Origin: Methylocystis iwaonis
GTDB lineage: Bacteria > Pseudomonadota > Alphaproteobacteria > Rhizobiales > Beijerinckiaceae
Assembly (NCBI RefSeq): GCF_027925385.1
Contig: NZ_AP027142.1
Location: forward strand, 124,001 to 188,000
DNA: 64,000 nt
Reading direction: 5' to 3'
Positions 1-9,834 of this stretch are shown here, piece after piece. The translations under genes and the position numbers were made by a program. The stretch's first letter is position 1. Every line of letters begins with the position of its first letter. Under the pieces are notes generated by a model. The model did no database searches, was not told the DNA's origin, and saw only the letters and a program-made list of their open reading frames with translations.

Positions 1-86
1 GCAAAACAGCCCGGCGTATTCGGCGCGGCGGGCGATTTTTGCGCAAGGCCCGCGCGCCTATCGGCTCGGCCGCCCCCAGACCAGCG

Positions 87-1184
87 ATGACCCGCACGAT
101 TATCTGTCTCGCCCGCCACGGCGAGACAAATTGGAACATTGAAAGGCGCTTTCAGGGGCAGTTCGATATTGCGCTCAACGCCCGCGGCCGCGCCCAGGCC
201 CAGGCCCTCGCCCGCGAATTGGCGAACGCCCATTTCGACCGCGTCTATTCGAGCGATTTGCGCCGCGCCATGAACACCGCCGCCCCCATCGCCGAGGCGC
301 GAGGTCTCACCGTGCTGGCGACCCAGCGGCTGCGTGAGAAGGACGACGGCGTCTGGCAGGGCCACACCCATGCCGAGGTGCAGGCCAAATACGCCGAGGA
401 TTACCAGCACTACCTGACCCGCGACGCCGATTTCGCCGCCGCCGAAGGCGAGACGCTCAACGAATTCTCTCGCCGCGTGCGCTCGGTTTTGGCCGACATC
501 GCCCGCGAAAGCGCCGGGCTTACGGTGCTTGTCCTCGCCCATGCCGGCGTGCTCGACATCGCCTGGCGCCTGGCGACGGGCAAGAGCCTCTCGGAGAAGC
601 GGGAGCACCCGGTGCTCAACGCCACGCCCAATTGGATCGCCTTCGAGGACGGGAAATGGTCGCTCGTCGATTGGGCGCAGGCCGAAGGGCGGCCCGAGAT
701 CGCCGCGCCATGGGACGGGCTCGTCCTGCCCCGGCGTGAAGCCGCGCGCGCGTTGATCCTCAACCCCAAGGGCGAAGCGCTGCTCATGCAATATGCCGGC
801 GGGCTCTCGCCGCATTTTCTGGCGCTCGGCCATCATCATTTCTGGGCGACGCCCGGCGGCGCGCTCAAGGAAGGCGAGACGTTCGAAACCACGCTGCGCC
901 GCGAGCTGCGCGAAGAAACCGGGCTGATCCTGGCGGGCGACCCGGGGCCTGTTGTCGCGACCCGCGACTTCCCGATCGAGATCGGCGAAGACTGGCAGCA
1001 GGCGATCGAGCGATATTTCCTCATCAGGACAGAGGGCTTCGAGCCGCGCCCGCAATTGCTGACGCCGGAAGAAAAGATTCACACGCTCGGCTGGCGCTGG
1101 TGGTCCGCCGACGCCATCGCGGCGTCGGACGAGCTGATCTTCCCGGAAGCCCTCGCGGCGCTAATTCGCAAATTGAACGCCTGA
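87..1184 (+). CDS. Histidine phosphatase-Nudix hydrolase fusion protein
   Basis: A 365-residue protein with two catalytic domains. Residues 1-190 are a histidine phosphatase (phosphoglycerate mutase-like) domain: the RHGE signature covers residues 10-13 and the second catalytic histidine is in AHAGVLD near residue 152. The C-terminal part holds a complete Nudix box (GX5EX7REUXEEXGU) starting near residue 257, with the core RELREETGL. An upstream in-frame ATG at 39 exists, but the ATG at 87 starts directly at the beta strand leading into the RHGE loop and is preferred. Nudix and histidine phosphatase domains are known to be combined in mycobacterial MutT1, where the Nudix domain comes first; here the order is reversed. 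Inference: it may act successively on a nucleoside di/triphosphate or other phosphorylated metabolite. The substrate cannot be read from sequence. Confidence 0.85.
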   Translation: MTRTIICLARHGETNWNIERRFQGQFDIALNARGRAQAQALARELANAHFDRVYSSDLRRAMNTAAPIAEARGLTVLATQRLREKDDGVWQGHTHAEVQAKYAEDYQHYLTRDADFAAAEGETLNEFSRRVRSVLADIARESAGLTVLVLAHAGVLDIAWRLATGKSLSEKREHPVLNATPNWIAFEDGKWSLVDWAQAEGRPEIAAPWDGLVLPRREAARALILNPKGEALLMQYAGGLSPHFLALGHHHFWATPGGALKEGETFETTLRRELREETGLILAGDPGPVVATRDFPIEIGEDWQQAIERYFLIRTEGFEPRPQLLTPEEKIHTLGWRWWSADAIAASDELIFPEALAALIRKLNA

Positions 1185-1227
1185 ACGTCGCGCTCCTTCA
1201 GCGGGCCGGCCAGGCTGGAGGAGATGC

Positions 1228-2532
1228 GTGACGCCGACCGCCCCCGCGAGAGTCAGCGCCGAGCTGCGCCGCTCGATCGCGGTTCCCGAAGGCGGCGCGC
1301 TGCTGAGACGACTCTTCGTCTTTCTCGGGCCGGGCTATCTCGTCGCCACCGGCTATATGGACCCCGGCAATTGGGCAACCGCTTTGGCGGCGGGCTCAAA
1401 ATTCGGCGCGGCCCTCCTCTTTGTCGCCGTTCTCTCCAGCCTCATGGCGATCGTGCTGCAGTCGCTTTCCGCGCGGCTCGGGGTCGGCGCGGGGCTCGAT
1501 CTCGCGGAAGCTTGCCGGGCGCATACGCCCTTTCCCGTCGCGATCGGACTTTGGCTCCTGGCGGAAGCCGGGATTTTCGCGACCGATCTCGCCGAGGTGA
1601 TCGGAACGGCGATCGGTCTTCAGCTACTCTTCGGCCTGCCGCTGGCGGTTGGAATCCTTGTGACGGCGCTCGACGCCTTTCTCGTGCTCGCCTTCGAACG
1701 GCTGGGCTTCCGCAAGCTCGAGCTCTTTGTCGTCGCGACTCTGCTGCTCATCGGCCTGTCCTTCGCCGCGCAACTCGCTTTGGCGCGTCCGGATATGCGG
1801 GCCGTTGCGCAGGGGCTGATCCCGAGCCGGCAATTCTTCACAGACCCGGAGATGCTCTATCTCGGCCTCGGCATCCTCGGCGCGACGGTGATGCCGCATA
1901 ATCTCTTTTTGCATTCCTTCGTGGTGCAGACGCGCGCGGTCGGCGTCTCGACCGAAAAGAAGCGGGAAGCAGTGCGCTTCGCCGTGATCGACAGCGCGAT
2001 CGCGCTGCTTTTCGCGCTTCTGGTGAATGGCGCCATTCTGGTTTTGGCGGCCGCGGCCTTCCATGCCCACGGGCTGACGGAGGTGACGGAGCTCGGCGAA
2101 GCGCATCGGCTCATCGCGCCTCTCCTGGGCGAACCCGTCGCCGCGACGCTTTTCGCCGTGGCGCTCATCGCCTGCGGGCTGAACTCCACCGTGACCGCCA
2201 CCCTCACGGGGCAGATCGTCATGGAGGGCTTCATCCGTCTGCGCCTCAGGCCCACGACGCGGCGGCTCGTCACCCGCGCCCTCGCCATCGCGCCGGCCAT
2301 TGCCGTGACCCTTTCAGCGGGCGAGTCCGCGACCGCGCGGCTCCTTGTGCTGAGCCAGGTCGTGCTGAGCCTGACGCTGCCCTTTGCGATGGTTCCGCTC
2401 ATCGCCTTTACGGCGAGGCGCAAGATCATGGGCGCGCTCGTCGCTCCCCGGCGCACGACCTTGCTGGCCTGTGCGATTGCGACCCTGATCGTCGGCTTGA
2501 ACGCGAAGCTCGTCTGGGACGCGGTCGCCTGA
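1228..2532 (+). CDS. mntH: Nramp-family divalent metal (Mn2+/Fe2+) transporter
   Basis: A 434-residue inner-membrane protein with about 11 predicted hydrophobic segments. It carries the Nramp hallmarks MDPGNW in the first membrane helix (metal-binding Asp and Asn) and MPHNLFLHS in the sixth. Family members import Mn2+ or Fe2+ with protons. The start is the GTG at 1228, preceded five bases upstream by a strong GGAGGAG ribosome-binding site; the nearby ATG at 1224 is in another frame. It follows the phosphatase-Nudix gene by 43 bases, so cotranscription is possible. I saw no clear MntR or Fur box. The Mn versus Fe preference is not decided by these motifs. Confidence 0.93.
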   Translation: MTPTAPARVSAELRRSIAVPEGGALLRRLFVFLGPGYLVATGYMDPGNWATALAAGSKFGAALLFVAVLSSLMAIVLQSLSARLGVGAGLDLAEACRAHTPFPVAIGLWLLAEAGIFATDLAEVIGTAIGLQLLFGLPLAVGILVTALDAFLVLAFERLGFRKLELFVVATLLLIGLSFAAQLALARPDMRAVAQGLIPSRQFFTDPEMLYLGLGILGATVMPHNLFLHSFVVQTRAVGVSTEKKREAVRFAVIDSAIALLFALLVNGAILVLAAAAFHAHGLTEVTELGEAHRLIAPLLGEPVAATLFAVALIACGLNSTVTATLTGQIVMEGFIRLRLRPTTRRLVTRALAIAPAIAVTLSAGESATARLLVLSQVVLSLTLPFAMVPLIAFTARRKIMGALVAPRRTTLLACAIATLIVGLNAKLVWDAVA

Positions 2533-2679
2533 GCGACCTCGTAAGAGGGTGGACGCCCGACCCTGAGCGCCTCGACCAACATTCCGAAGCTACTCCCGAT
2601 GGGCTAGGGCCGTCGCGCTCGCGGAACAAGGCGCTGGCTTGCGCGTTCGAGCCGAAAGGAATCCAAACCGGGGCATTAA

Positions 2680-2970
2680 ATGAAAGTCTTGAACCTGGGC
2701 TCGGCCGAAATTGAAAAAGCCCTCATCTCCCCTGCCTCCGTCTTCGACATCCCTTCCGAGGTCGTCGAGAGCAAGGCGCTCGCCAAGCTGTTGAAGATCG
2801 AAATTCTGAAGCGCTGGGAGCTCGACGCCCGCGCCCTCTTGCGCGCGACGGAAGAAAATATGGGCGGCGGTGAAACGAGCCAGATCGACGCCGTCAACAA
2901 TGCGCTGAGCGAGCTCGACCCGAATGGCGAAGCCTTCGCTGATTTCGCCAAGGCGCCGACGAAGCTCTAA
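2680..2970 (+). CDS. Small conserved-looking protein of unknown function
   Basis: A 96-residue acidic protein with no membrane segment or signal peptide. Its middle (about residues 25-60) reads as an amphipathic helix with the core LAKLLKIEILKRWELDARAL, which suggests a helical adaptor or regulator, but no family was recognised. Codon use matches the neighbours (strong third-position GC), so it is probably a real gene. It lies 114 bases upstream of the J-protein gene in the same direction. No strong ribosome-binding site is visible; the nearest purine-rich stretch (AAAGGA) is about 16 bases upstream. Confidence 0.6.
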   Translation: MKVLNLGSAEIEKALISPASVFDIPSEVVESKALAKLLKIEILKRWELDARALLRATEENMGGGETSQIDAVNNALSELDPNGEAFADFAKAPTKL

Positions 2971-3084
2971 GGAGTTTCGCCCGCGCTGGCGCTTGCGTTG
3001 GAAGCGCGCTTCTCCCAAATAGTCTGTCAGACATATGCGCTCGCGCCGATTGCGGGGGGCGCCGCCATGGGCTGATTGGACAAA

Positions 3085-4044
3085 ATGCGCGACCCTTACG
3101 ACGTTCTCGGAGTCACCAAATCTGCGAGCGCGGCCGACATCAAGAAGGCCTACCGCCAGCTCGCGAAAAAATACCATCCCGACCGCAACAAGGATGACGC
3201 GAAGGCCAAGGAGCGCTTCGCCGAAATCAACACGGCCTATGAAATCGTCGGCGACGAAAAGAAAAAGGCCCAATTCGATCGCGGCGAGATCGGGCCGGAC
3301 GGCAAGCCGCGCGGCTTCGAAGGATTCGGCGCGGGACCGGGCGGATTTACGCGCGGCTGGCGCACGGCCGGGGGCGCTCCGGGGGGCGATCAGCATTACG
3401 ACTTCAACTTTGGCGGACAGCAGGGCGCCGGCGCCGGCGCTGGCGGTTTCGATCCCAGCGATCTGTTCGCCGATCTCTTCGGCGGCAGGCGACGGCAGGC
3501 GACGCCCACGCGCGGCGACGACGTGGTCGCGACCGCGACCGTGCCGCTCGAGACCATCGCCAAAGGCGGCTCGGCCCGCGTGATCCTGCCCTCGGGCCGC
3601 ACGCTGGAAGTAAAGATTCCGGCGGGCGTGGAGGACGGCCAGCAGATCAGGCTGCGCGGCCAGGGTCAGCCGGGCCTGCGCGGCGGCGAGCCCGGCGATG
3701 CGCTGGTGACCGTGAAGCTTGCCCCGCATCCCTATTTCAAGGTGGAGGGGCGCGACCTCAGGGTCGAGCTGCCCGTGGCGGTCTATGAGGCCGCGCTCGG
3801 CGCAAAGGTGCAGACGCCCACCCTCGACGGCAAGGTGGAGCTCGGCGTGCCGGCCGGCTCCAATGGCGGGCGCGTGCTGCGCCTGCGCGGCAAGGGCCTG
3901 CCCGCGACCGACGGCAAGCCGGCGGGCGACCTTTATGTCGTGCTGAAAATCATGCTGCCGGAGGAGCCCGACGCTGATTTCGACGCCAAGATGCGGGAGC
4001 TGCGGGATCGGCATGGATACGATCCGCGCCGGAAGATGGGTTAA
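3085..4044 (+). CDS. DnaJ/CbpA-type J-domain co-chaperone (no zinc finger)
   Basis: A 319-residue class II J protein. Residues 1-70 are a J domain beginning DPYDVLGV, with the HPD motif (YHPDRNK) that stimulates the Hsp70 ATPase. A Gly/Phe-rich linker follows (about residues 80-140), then two DnaJ C-terminal substrate-binding domains. The CxxCxGxG zinc-finger repeats of DnaJ proper are absent, as in CbpA. A TTG at 3076 could add three residues, but the ATG at 3085 fits the family. It converges on the GNAT toxin gene, and the two stop regions overlap by four bases. Confidence 0.92.
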   Translation: MRDPYDVLGVTKSASAADIKKAYRQLAKKYHPDRNKDDAKAKERFAEINTAYEIVGDEKKKAQFDRGEIGPDGKPRGFEGFGAGPGGFTRGWRTAGGAPGGDQHYDFNFGGQQGAGAGAGGFDPSDLFADLFGGRRRQATPTRGDDVVATATVPLETIAKGGSARVILPSGRTLEVKIPAGVEDGQQIRLRGQGQPGLRGGEPGDALVTVKLAPHPYFKVEGRDLRVELPVAVYEAALGAKVQTPTLDGKVELGVPAGSNGGRVLRLRGKGLPATDGKPAGDLYVVLKIMLPEEPDADFDAKMRELRDRHGYDPRRKMG

Positions 4045-4535
4045 TCCAGCGCGGCCCGCAAATCCGCAAGCGTCGCCATGAGCGTCATCGGCTCCAGCGG
4101 CGAGGGTTCGAAGCCGACTGCTTCATAGAAGCCCGCGGCCTCCGGCGACAGGGCGTGAACCAACATGCCCCGAATGCCGATCGTTTCTGCCGCCAGAAGG
4201 ACGCGCAACAGCGCATCCTTCACAAGAGCGCGGCCGAGCCCCTTCTTCTGCCACGCGCGGTCGATCGCCAGCCTCCCCAAGACGGCGACGGGAACCGGAT
4301 CGGGCATATTGCGGCGCAGGCGCCCTGTCGCCTCGTCGAGATCGACGGCGCCGGACGCCAGCGCGAAATAAGCGACCACTCGGGCGCCCTCGCAGACCAC
4401 ATAGGTGCGCGAGGCGCCGCTCGCCTGATTGGCGCGGGCGCGCCGCCTCAGCCAGTCGTCCAGCGCCAAAACGCCGCAATCGAAACCGGAAATATCGTCG
4501 GCGTCCGAGATAGGGCGCGGCGCGGCGAGCGTCAC
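4041..4535 (-). CDS. GNAT-family acetyltransferase, probable TacT-type toxin
   Basis: A 164-residue GNAT-fold protein with the acetyl-CoA-binding motif A ([17 protein letters not shown]), matching Q/RxxGxG/A. TacT/AtaT-type toxins of this size acetylate the amino group of charged tRNAs and block translation. It starts at a GTG that overlaps the stop of the upstream RHH-type gene (GTGA), the usual antitoxin-first layout of DUF1778-GNAT modules. The N-terminal region with FDCG and LDDWL is characteristic of this toxin subgroup. The specific tRNA target is unknown. The protein converges with the J-protein gene. Confidence 0.85.
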   Translation of the reverse strand: MTLAAPRPISDADDISGFDCGVLALDDWLRRRARANQASGASRTYVVCEGARVVAYFALASGAVDLDEATGRLRRNMPDPVPVAVLGRLAIDRAWQKKGLGRALVKDALLRVLLAAETIGIRGMLVHALSPEAAGFYEAVGFEPSPLEPMTLMATLADLRAALD

Positions 4536-4813
4536 TCCCAGGGCGCGCGCGTTTTCATGGTCCGCCGCAGCCTTTCATTTGGATTAGGCGGGGCGTCGAG
4601 CCGCGCGAGAAAATCCGCATAGGCCGCCGCATCCACGCGAAAGAGCCTCTTGTCGAGAAGCGCCTCTTCGGCGGCGTTGCGCGCGGCGTCGAGAACGAAA
4701 TCCGTCCGGCTCTTGGAGACGAGCTTCGCCGCCCGGTCGATCAGCGAACGATCATCCGGCTTGATGCGGAGATTGAGCGTTTCACGCTTTGCGGGTTGCG
4801 TCTTGGACGACAT
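4532..4813 (-). CDS. DUF1778 (TacA-type) ribbon-helix-helix antitoxin
   Basis: A 93-residue protein. The N-terminal segment with TLNLRIKPDDRSLIDRAA is the DUF1778 ribbon-helix-helix DNA-binding fold; the C-terminal half (DFLARLDAPPNPNERLRR) is the extended region that wraps and neutralises the GNAT toxin in known TacA-TacT pairs. The ATG at 4813 is preferred over an in-frame TTG six codons upstream. The gene overlaps the toxin gene by four bases. Such antitoxins normally repress their own promoter, which would lie in 4814-4941. I did not see a convincing operator there. Confidence 0.85.
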   Translation of the reverse strand: MSSKTQPAKRETLNLRIKPDDRSLIDRAAKLVSKSRTDFVLDAARNAAEEALLDKRLFRVDAAAYADFLARLDAPPNPNERLRRTMKTRAPWE

Positions 4814-4941
4814 CTCGATTTCATAGCACAACGTAACGCAGACGTCATTACATGAGCGCCGTTCGCCTGCGCTTCACCTTGACCCGCGCCGATTTCCGCG
4901 CGACCTAGGGCCAAAGTCCAACGGAGCCCGCGACGAGAGCC

Positions 4942-6237
<1,296 letters not shown>

Positions 6238-6240
6238 GCG

Positions 6241-6342
6241 CCCCCTCCCCAACCCTCCCCCACAAGCGGGAGAGGGAGCAGATTGCGCCTTCATCAGGAA
6301 TGCTGATCGCGAGCGTCCCCTCTCCCGCTTTAGCGGGCCACG
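6241..6342. repeat. Dispersed palindromic repeat, family A, copy 1
   Basis: An element of about 100 bases: a left part with CCCTCCCC and GCGGGAGAGGG, a middle CTGATCGCGAGCG, and a right part CCCCTCTCCCGCTTTAGCGG. Related copies occur at 19509-19627, 28472-28590, 43996-45410 (split by an IS) and 54676-54709. Halves are inverted relative to each other, so a transcript could fold into a long hairpin. It sits between the convergent ends of ispG and vapC. Confidence 0.75.
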
Positions 6343-6377
6343 GGAGTCACACAAGTCCCGCGATGGTTCACCCCTAC

Positions 6378-6776
6378 CTAAACCGCCCAGCTTTCCAGCG
6401 AGAGGTCCGGCAAATCCTCGAAGTCGCGTGGCGCGAGCGTAATGAGGATTCGCCCTTCCGCGATGGCCTGGGCCGCCACCATGCGGTCGAGCATGCGCCG
6501 CCGCTTGGGCTCGATTTTGCGCAGCAAGGCGGCATAGGCTTCGGCCGCGGCGCGGTCGAAGGGGAGGATGTCGACGTTTTGCGCGAGCAAAGCCACATTC
6601 TCGGCGAGCCTCGGGCTTTTTCCCGCCGTCGCAGCGCCGCCGACTAGCTCGCAATAAACCAGCGCCGGGATCGCCACGTCGGAAATCGACAGCCGCGAGA
6701 GCTTGGCGAGCGTCGCCATCTCGCCGCTCGCCGCGGCAAAAACCACAGTTGCATCCAGGAGGTAGCGGGGCGTCAC
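6378..6776 (-). CDS. vapC: VapC-type PIN-domain ribonuclease toxin
   Basis: A 132-residue PIN-domain protein. The acidic metal-binding positions are visible in order: RYLLDATVV at the start, a glutamate in VYCELVGG, an aspartate in MLDRMVAAQA and a last one in APRDFEDL. The GTG start at 6776 overlaps the vapB stop (GTGA) and has a GGAG seven bases upstream; an ATG at 6791 would add five residues. VapC toxins cleave tRNA or rRNA; the target is unknown. The second motif residue is Ala-Thr rather than the commoner Thr-Asn, a mild deviation. Confidence 0.85.
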   Translation of the reverse strand: MTPRYLLDATVVFAAASGEMATLAKLSRLSISDVAIPALVYCELVGGAATAGKSPRLAENVALLAQNVDILPFDRAAAEAYAALLRKIEPKRRRMLDRMVAAQAIAEGRILITLAPRDFEDLPDLSLESWAV

Positions 6777-7012
6777 TCGGCTTCGCTCCATTCGCGCCTC
6801 GGCGGCTTGAATTCCGGCGGCTCCAGGGGCGGCGGCGCGGGGGCGAGGGCAAGACGCGACACGAGCGTCTTCATGTCGAGACGGGCGGGCGACACGACGA
6901 GGCTTTCGCCCAGCCGCGTCACGACGACTTCCGACCCTTCTGGAAAAGCGATTTCGCGCGGCAGGCGCACCGCAAGACTATTGCCGGATTTGAAAACCTT
7001 CGTCGTCGCCAT
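6773..7012 (-). CDS. vapB: VapB-type AbrB/SpoVT-fold antitoxin
   Basis: A 79-residue antitoxin. Residues 1-45 form a swapped-hairpin AbrB domain (MATTKVFKSGNSLAVRLPRE, then GSEVVVTRLGESLVV). The proline-rich C-terminus ending PPRREWSEAE is the typical toxin-binding tail. The ATG at 7012 starts exactly at the AbrB domain; an upstream extension to 7084 is not needed. It precedes and overlaps vapC, so the pair forms a two-gene operon. Such antitoxins bind operators upstream of their own start. Confidence 0.88.
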   Translation of the reverse strand: MATTKVFKSGNSLAVRLPREIAFPEGSEVVVTRLGESLVVSPARLDMKTLVSRLALAPAPPPLEPPEFKPPRREWSEAE

Positions 7013-7080
7013 AGAGCGAACCTTCCAGCGGAGGCCGATTCTGTCAACACCTGTATGAACGTCGATACGCGTCTCTACAG

Positions 7081-8556
7081 TCATTGCACGATGCCGCCCA
7101 GCGCGGAGGCGGCTTTGAGGAAGCGCGATGGATCGACCGCCTCGCCGTCGATGCGCACCTCGTAATGCAGATGCGGGCCGGTGGAGCGCCCCGTGGAGCC
7201 GACGCGGCCGACGACGGCGCCCGGCCCGATCTGTTGGCCGGGGAAGACGTTGATCGCCGAGAGATGGCCATAGCGGGTCGACATGCCGCCGCCATGGTCG
7301 ATCTCGACGAGATTGCCATAGCCGCCCTGCGGCCCGGCGACGCTGACGGTTCCTGCGGCGGTCGCTTTGACCGGGGCGCCATAGTCCTCGCGCAGATCGA
7401 CGCCGCTATGCAGCGCCGGGCGGCCGAAAAAGGGGTCCGTGCGATAGCCGAAGGTCGAGGTGAACTGGAGCTCGCCCGCCAGCGGCTTGCGCAGCGGCGT
7501 CGTCGGCAGCGCGCGCCGCAGCCCGTCGAGCGTCGCGACTGCCGATTGCGCTGCGGCGAGATCGCGTTCGAACAGGCTGTCGCTGGCGCGCGCCGGAGCG
7601 GCGACGAAGGGACCGCCGACCGCAAGCGCCGCATCCTTGCGTGGGCGTTTGATGTAGCGATCGACGGAAACGCCCGCGATGTCGAAAGCCTGGCGAAGAC
7701 GGCTCGCGGCCTCGATGGCGGGGCGCACGATGCCGGAAAGACGCCGCGCTTGATCGCGCTCGACGTGATCGAGCGACACCGCGAGGCTTTCGAGGCGTAG
7801 CGGCATGGGCGCGCCGGGATCGGCGGCGTGCGCCAGCGCGAGCGACGGCGCACCTGTCCGCGGCGCCATCGAGGTGTCGACGGGGGCGCCCTCCCCGCGC
7901 TTGGACGCGGGGCTCGGGGGCGCGAGCGGCAGCGGCTTCGAGTCATCGTCGCCGAGCCGCAGCTCGAGCCCCTCGGGTTCGGGCTTTGCCGCGTAGCCGA
8001 GCGGGGCCGCCTCCAGTGCGCCTTTCTGGCCGTTGGCGGCGGCGGGAATGGGCGGCGCCTTTGCGAGCGGCAGGGCCGCCCTCACCGCCTTTACCGCGTT
8101 CAGCGCCGAAGGCTCGCGCGCGGCCGGCGTCACCAACGTAACTCCGGCGTCGGGGGCGATGGTGCGTTCGAGCAGTTGGGCGACGACGGCGGCGCGCGTT
8201 TCGAGCTGCGCCTGACGGACAACCAGATTTTGAACCTTCCCCTCGACGCTGTCCTGGTCGATGAACTGCCGGCTCGCGAGCTGGTCGAGGCGCAGCCGCA
8301 AAGCGGCGATGCGATCCTCATAGGCATATTGCATCTGGGTCTGGCGATCGATCAGACCGGCGAGCAGCTCGTCGCGGAAGATCAGATAGGCGGCGGCGCC
8401 GACGATCGTGGCCACGAGGAGGGCGGCGACAGCGCCGCCGGCCGCGAGCGCCGAAAGCGACAGGCGAAACTTGCGGCTGAACTGGCCGCGCGACACCTCG
8501 AGGATGTAGTCGCCGGACGCGTCGACAAAGGGGGAGAACTGGTTACGACTGCGCAT
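7081..8556 (-). CDS. Membrane-anchored M23 (LytM-type) murein endopeptidase
   Basis: A 491-residue protein with a cytoplasmic N-terminus (about 30 residues), a single transmembrane helix (AAGGAVAALLVATIVGAAAYL), a coiled-coil stretch of about 100 residues, a low-complexity Ala/Pro-rich linker, and a C-terminal M23 peptidase domain. The zinc ligands are present: HSGVD and, near the end, GPHLHYEVR, with a further histidine in YGHLS. It should therefore be catalytically active in the periplasm, cutting peptidoglycan cross-links. The ATG at 8556 is chosen because upstream in-frame sequence is Arg-rich and not conserved-looking. Confidence 0.9.
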   Translation of the reverse strand: MRSRNQFSPFVDASGDYILEVSRGQFSRKFRLSLSALAAGGAVAALLVATIVGAAAYLIFRDELLAGLIDRQTQMQYAYEDRIAALRLRLDQLASRQFIDQDSVEGKVQNLVVRQAQLETRAAVVAQLLERTIAPDAGVTLVTPAAREPSALNAVKAVRAALPLAKAPPIPAAANGQKGALEAAPLGYAAKPEPEGLELRLGDDDSKPLPLAPPSPASKRGEGAPVDTSMAPRTGAPSLALAHAADPGAPMPLRLESLAVSLDHVERDQARRLSGIVRPAIEAASRLRQAFDIAGVSVDRYIKRPRKDAALAVGGPFVAAPARASDSLFERDLAAAQSAVATLDGLRRALPTTPLRKPLAGELQFTSTFGYRTDPFFGRPALHSGVDLREDYGAPVKATAAGTVSVAGPQGGYGNLVEIDHGGGMSTRYGHLSAINVFPGQQIGPGAVVGRVGSTGRSTGPHLHYEVRIDGEAVDPSRFLKAASALGGIVQ

Positions 8557-8741
8557 TTTGGTTCCGGCGGAGCGGCGGGCGCCCCGTTGAGCTGGCCGGC
8601 GAGCGTCTGCTCGAGGGCGTTCTGGCCTCTGCGCCAATCAGAACCTATTAAGGTTAATGCTTCGCCAAAGCGCCCAAAGCCGCGGCGCCTCAAACAGGAT
8701 CACCCGTGACAGAGGCGCGCCATGCACTTATTGTTGGGCAT

Positions 8742-9059
8742 ATGCTGCGCCTTGTGACCCGTTTTCTCGGATTGCTGCTGCTCGCGGGAGGGTTCATCGC
8801 CCTCATCGTCGACGGCACCCGCTCGATCGCCGGCGGGACACTTCTGGTCACCTCGCTGCGCAGCGGCCTCTCGGATTCTTTCCCGGCGCTCTACCGGTCT
8901 TTGGAATCGAGCGTCCAGGCGAAATCGGCCTCTCTATGGGACCCCGTGGCGACCACGCTGCTCCTGCTGCCGGTGAGCGTCGCCTTGGGCGGCCTTGGAG
9001 CCTTCCTTATTGTCTTCAGCCATAGGCGAGAGGCGTCGAATCGCTATTGGCGCCGCTGA
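8742..9059 (+). CDS. Small two-helix membrane protein of unknown function
   Basis: A 105-residue protein with two clear hydrophobic segments: near residues 5-25 ([16 protein letters not shown]) and near residues 68-90 ([19 protein letters not shown]), and an Arg-rich C-terminus. An alternative GTG start at 8706 would add 12 residues. It is divergent from the M23 peptidase gene and ends 22 bases before msrA, so it may share a transcript with msrA. No domain was recognised. Confidence 0.65.
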   Translation: MLRLVTRFLGLLLLAGGFIALIVDGTRSIAGGTLLVTSLRSGLSDSFPALYRSLESSVQAKSASLWDPVATTLLLLPVSVALGGLGAFLIVFSHRREASNRYWRR

Positions 9060-9081
9060 ACGGCGCGTTATTCTTCGATTC

Positions 9082-9726
9082 ATGTCTATCTTCGATGACC
9101 TCGCCCGGCGGCTGGGGCCCATCCCGGACCGCGAAACGCCCGTTCCGCATGGCGTGCGCCATTTCGTCACTGGCGCGCCGCTCGATCCGCCCTTCCCGGC
9201 CGGGACCGAGCAGGTTCTTTTCGGCATGGGCTGCTTCTGGGGCGCCGAGCGCAAATTCTGGCAGGCGGGCGAGGGCGTTCACGTCACCGCCGTCGGCTAT
9301 GCGGGCGGAACGACCAGGAACGCCACTTACGAGGACGTCTGCACCGGCAGGACCGGGCACGCGGAGGTCGTTCTGGTCGTCTACGACCCGGCCCGGATGC
9401 CTTTCGAGAGGCTTCTGCAGATTTTCTGGGAGAGCCACGATCCGACCCAGGGCATGCGCCAGGGCAATGACGTCGGGACCCAATATCGCTCGGTCATCTA
9501 CACGTCGACGCCCGGGCAGCTTGCGGCGGCGGAGGCCTCGAAGGCTTTGTATCAACAGGTATTGACGAGGGCGGGCTACGGCCCGATCACCACAGAAATC
9601 CTGCCCGCGCCGCCCTTCTATTACGCGGAAGCCTACCACCAGCAATATCTGGCCAAGAACCCGGACGGCTATTGCGGGCTCGGCGGCACGGGCGTCTCCT
9701 GCCCGGTCGGAACCGGGGCGGCCTGA
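9082..9726 (+). CDS. msrA: Peptide methionine-S-sulfoxide reductase A
   Basis: A 214-residue enzyme that repairs oxidised methionine (S-epimer). The catalytic [11 protein letters not shown] motif is near residue 53. A C-terminal resolving-cysteine region ([15 protein letters not shown]) is present, as in the longer E. coli-type MsrA, and the 40-residue N-terminal extension also matches that type. It lies just downstream of a small membrane-protein gene and converges on mepA, with palindromic repeat B1 between them. No msrB is adjacent. Confidence 0.95.
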   Translation: MSIFDDLARRLGPIPDRETPVPHGVRHFVTGAPLDPPFPAGTEQVLFGMGCFWGAERKFWQAGEGVHVTAVGYAGGTTRNATYEDVCTGRTGHAEVVLVVYDPARMPFERLLQIFWESHDPTQGMRQGNDVGTQYRSVIYTSTPGQLAAAEASKALYQQVLTRAGYGPITTEILPAPPFYYAEAYHQQYLAKNPDGYCGLGGTGVSCPVGTGAA

Positions 9727-9741
9727 TCGCCACGCCACCCG

Positions 9742-9825
9742 CCGTCATTGCGAGCGAAGCGAAGCAATCCAGGGCCGCTATGGCTGCCCTGGATTGCTTC
9801 GTCGCTTTGCTCCTCGCAATGACGG
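9742..9825. repeat. Dispersed palindromic repeat, family B, copy 1
   Basis: An 84-base palindrome opening with GTCATTGCGAGCGAAGCG and AAGCAATCCAGGG and closing with the reverse complement (CCCTGGATTGCTTCG, CGCAATGACGG). Three more copies are at 22136-22219, 48067-48153 and 60162-60246. This matches the REP-like element common in Rhizobiales genomes. It lies between the convergent msrA and mepA genes and could fold into a bidirectional terminator-like hairpin. Confidence 0.85.
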
Positions 9826-9834
9826 GGCTCCGCG

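Noticed and set aside
2590-4014. A long minus-strand reading frame opposite the small helical protein and J-protein genes
   Set aside because: It lies antisense to well-supported genes; its translation is rich in Arg, His and Ala with no domain, as expected from high-GC shadow frames.
4814-4941. An operator dyad for the DUF1778-GNAT module
   Set aside because: Only weak partial symmetry around GTAACGC and CGTCATTAC; not strong enough to report.
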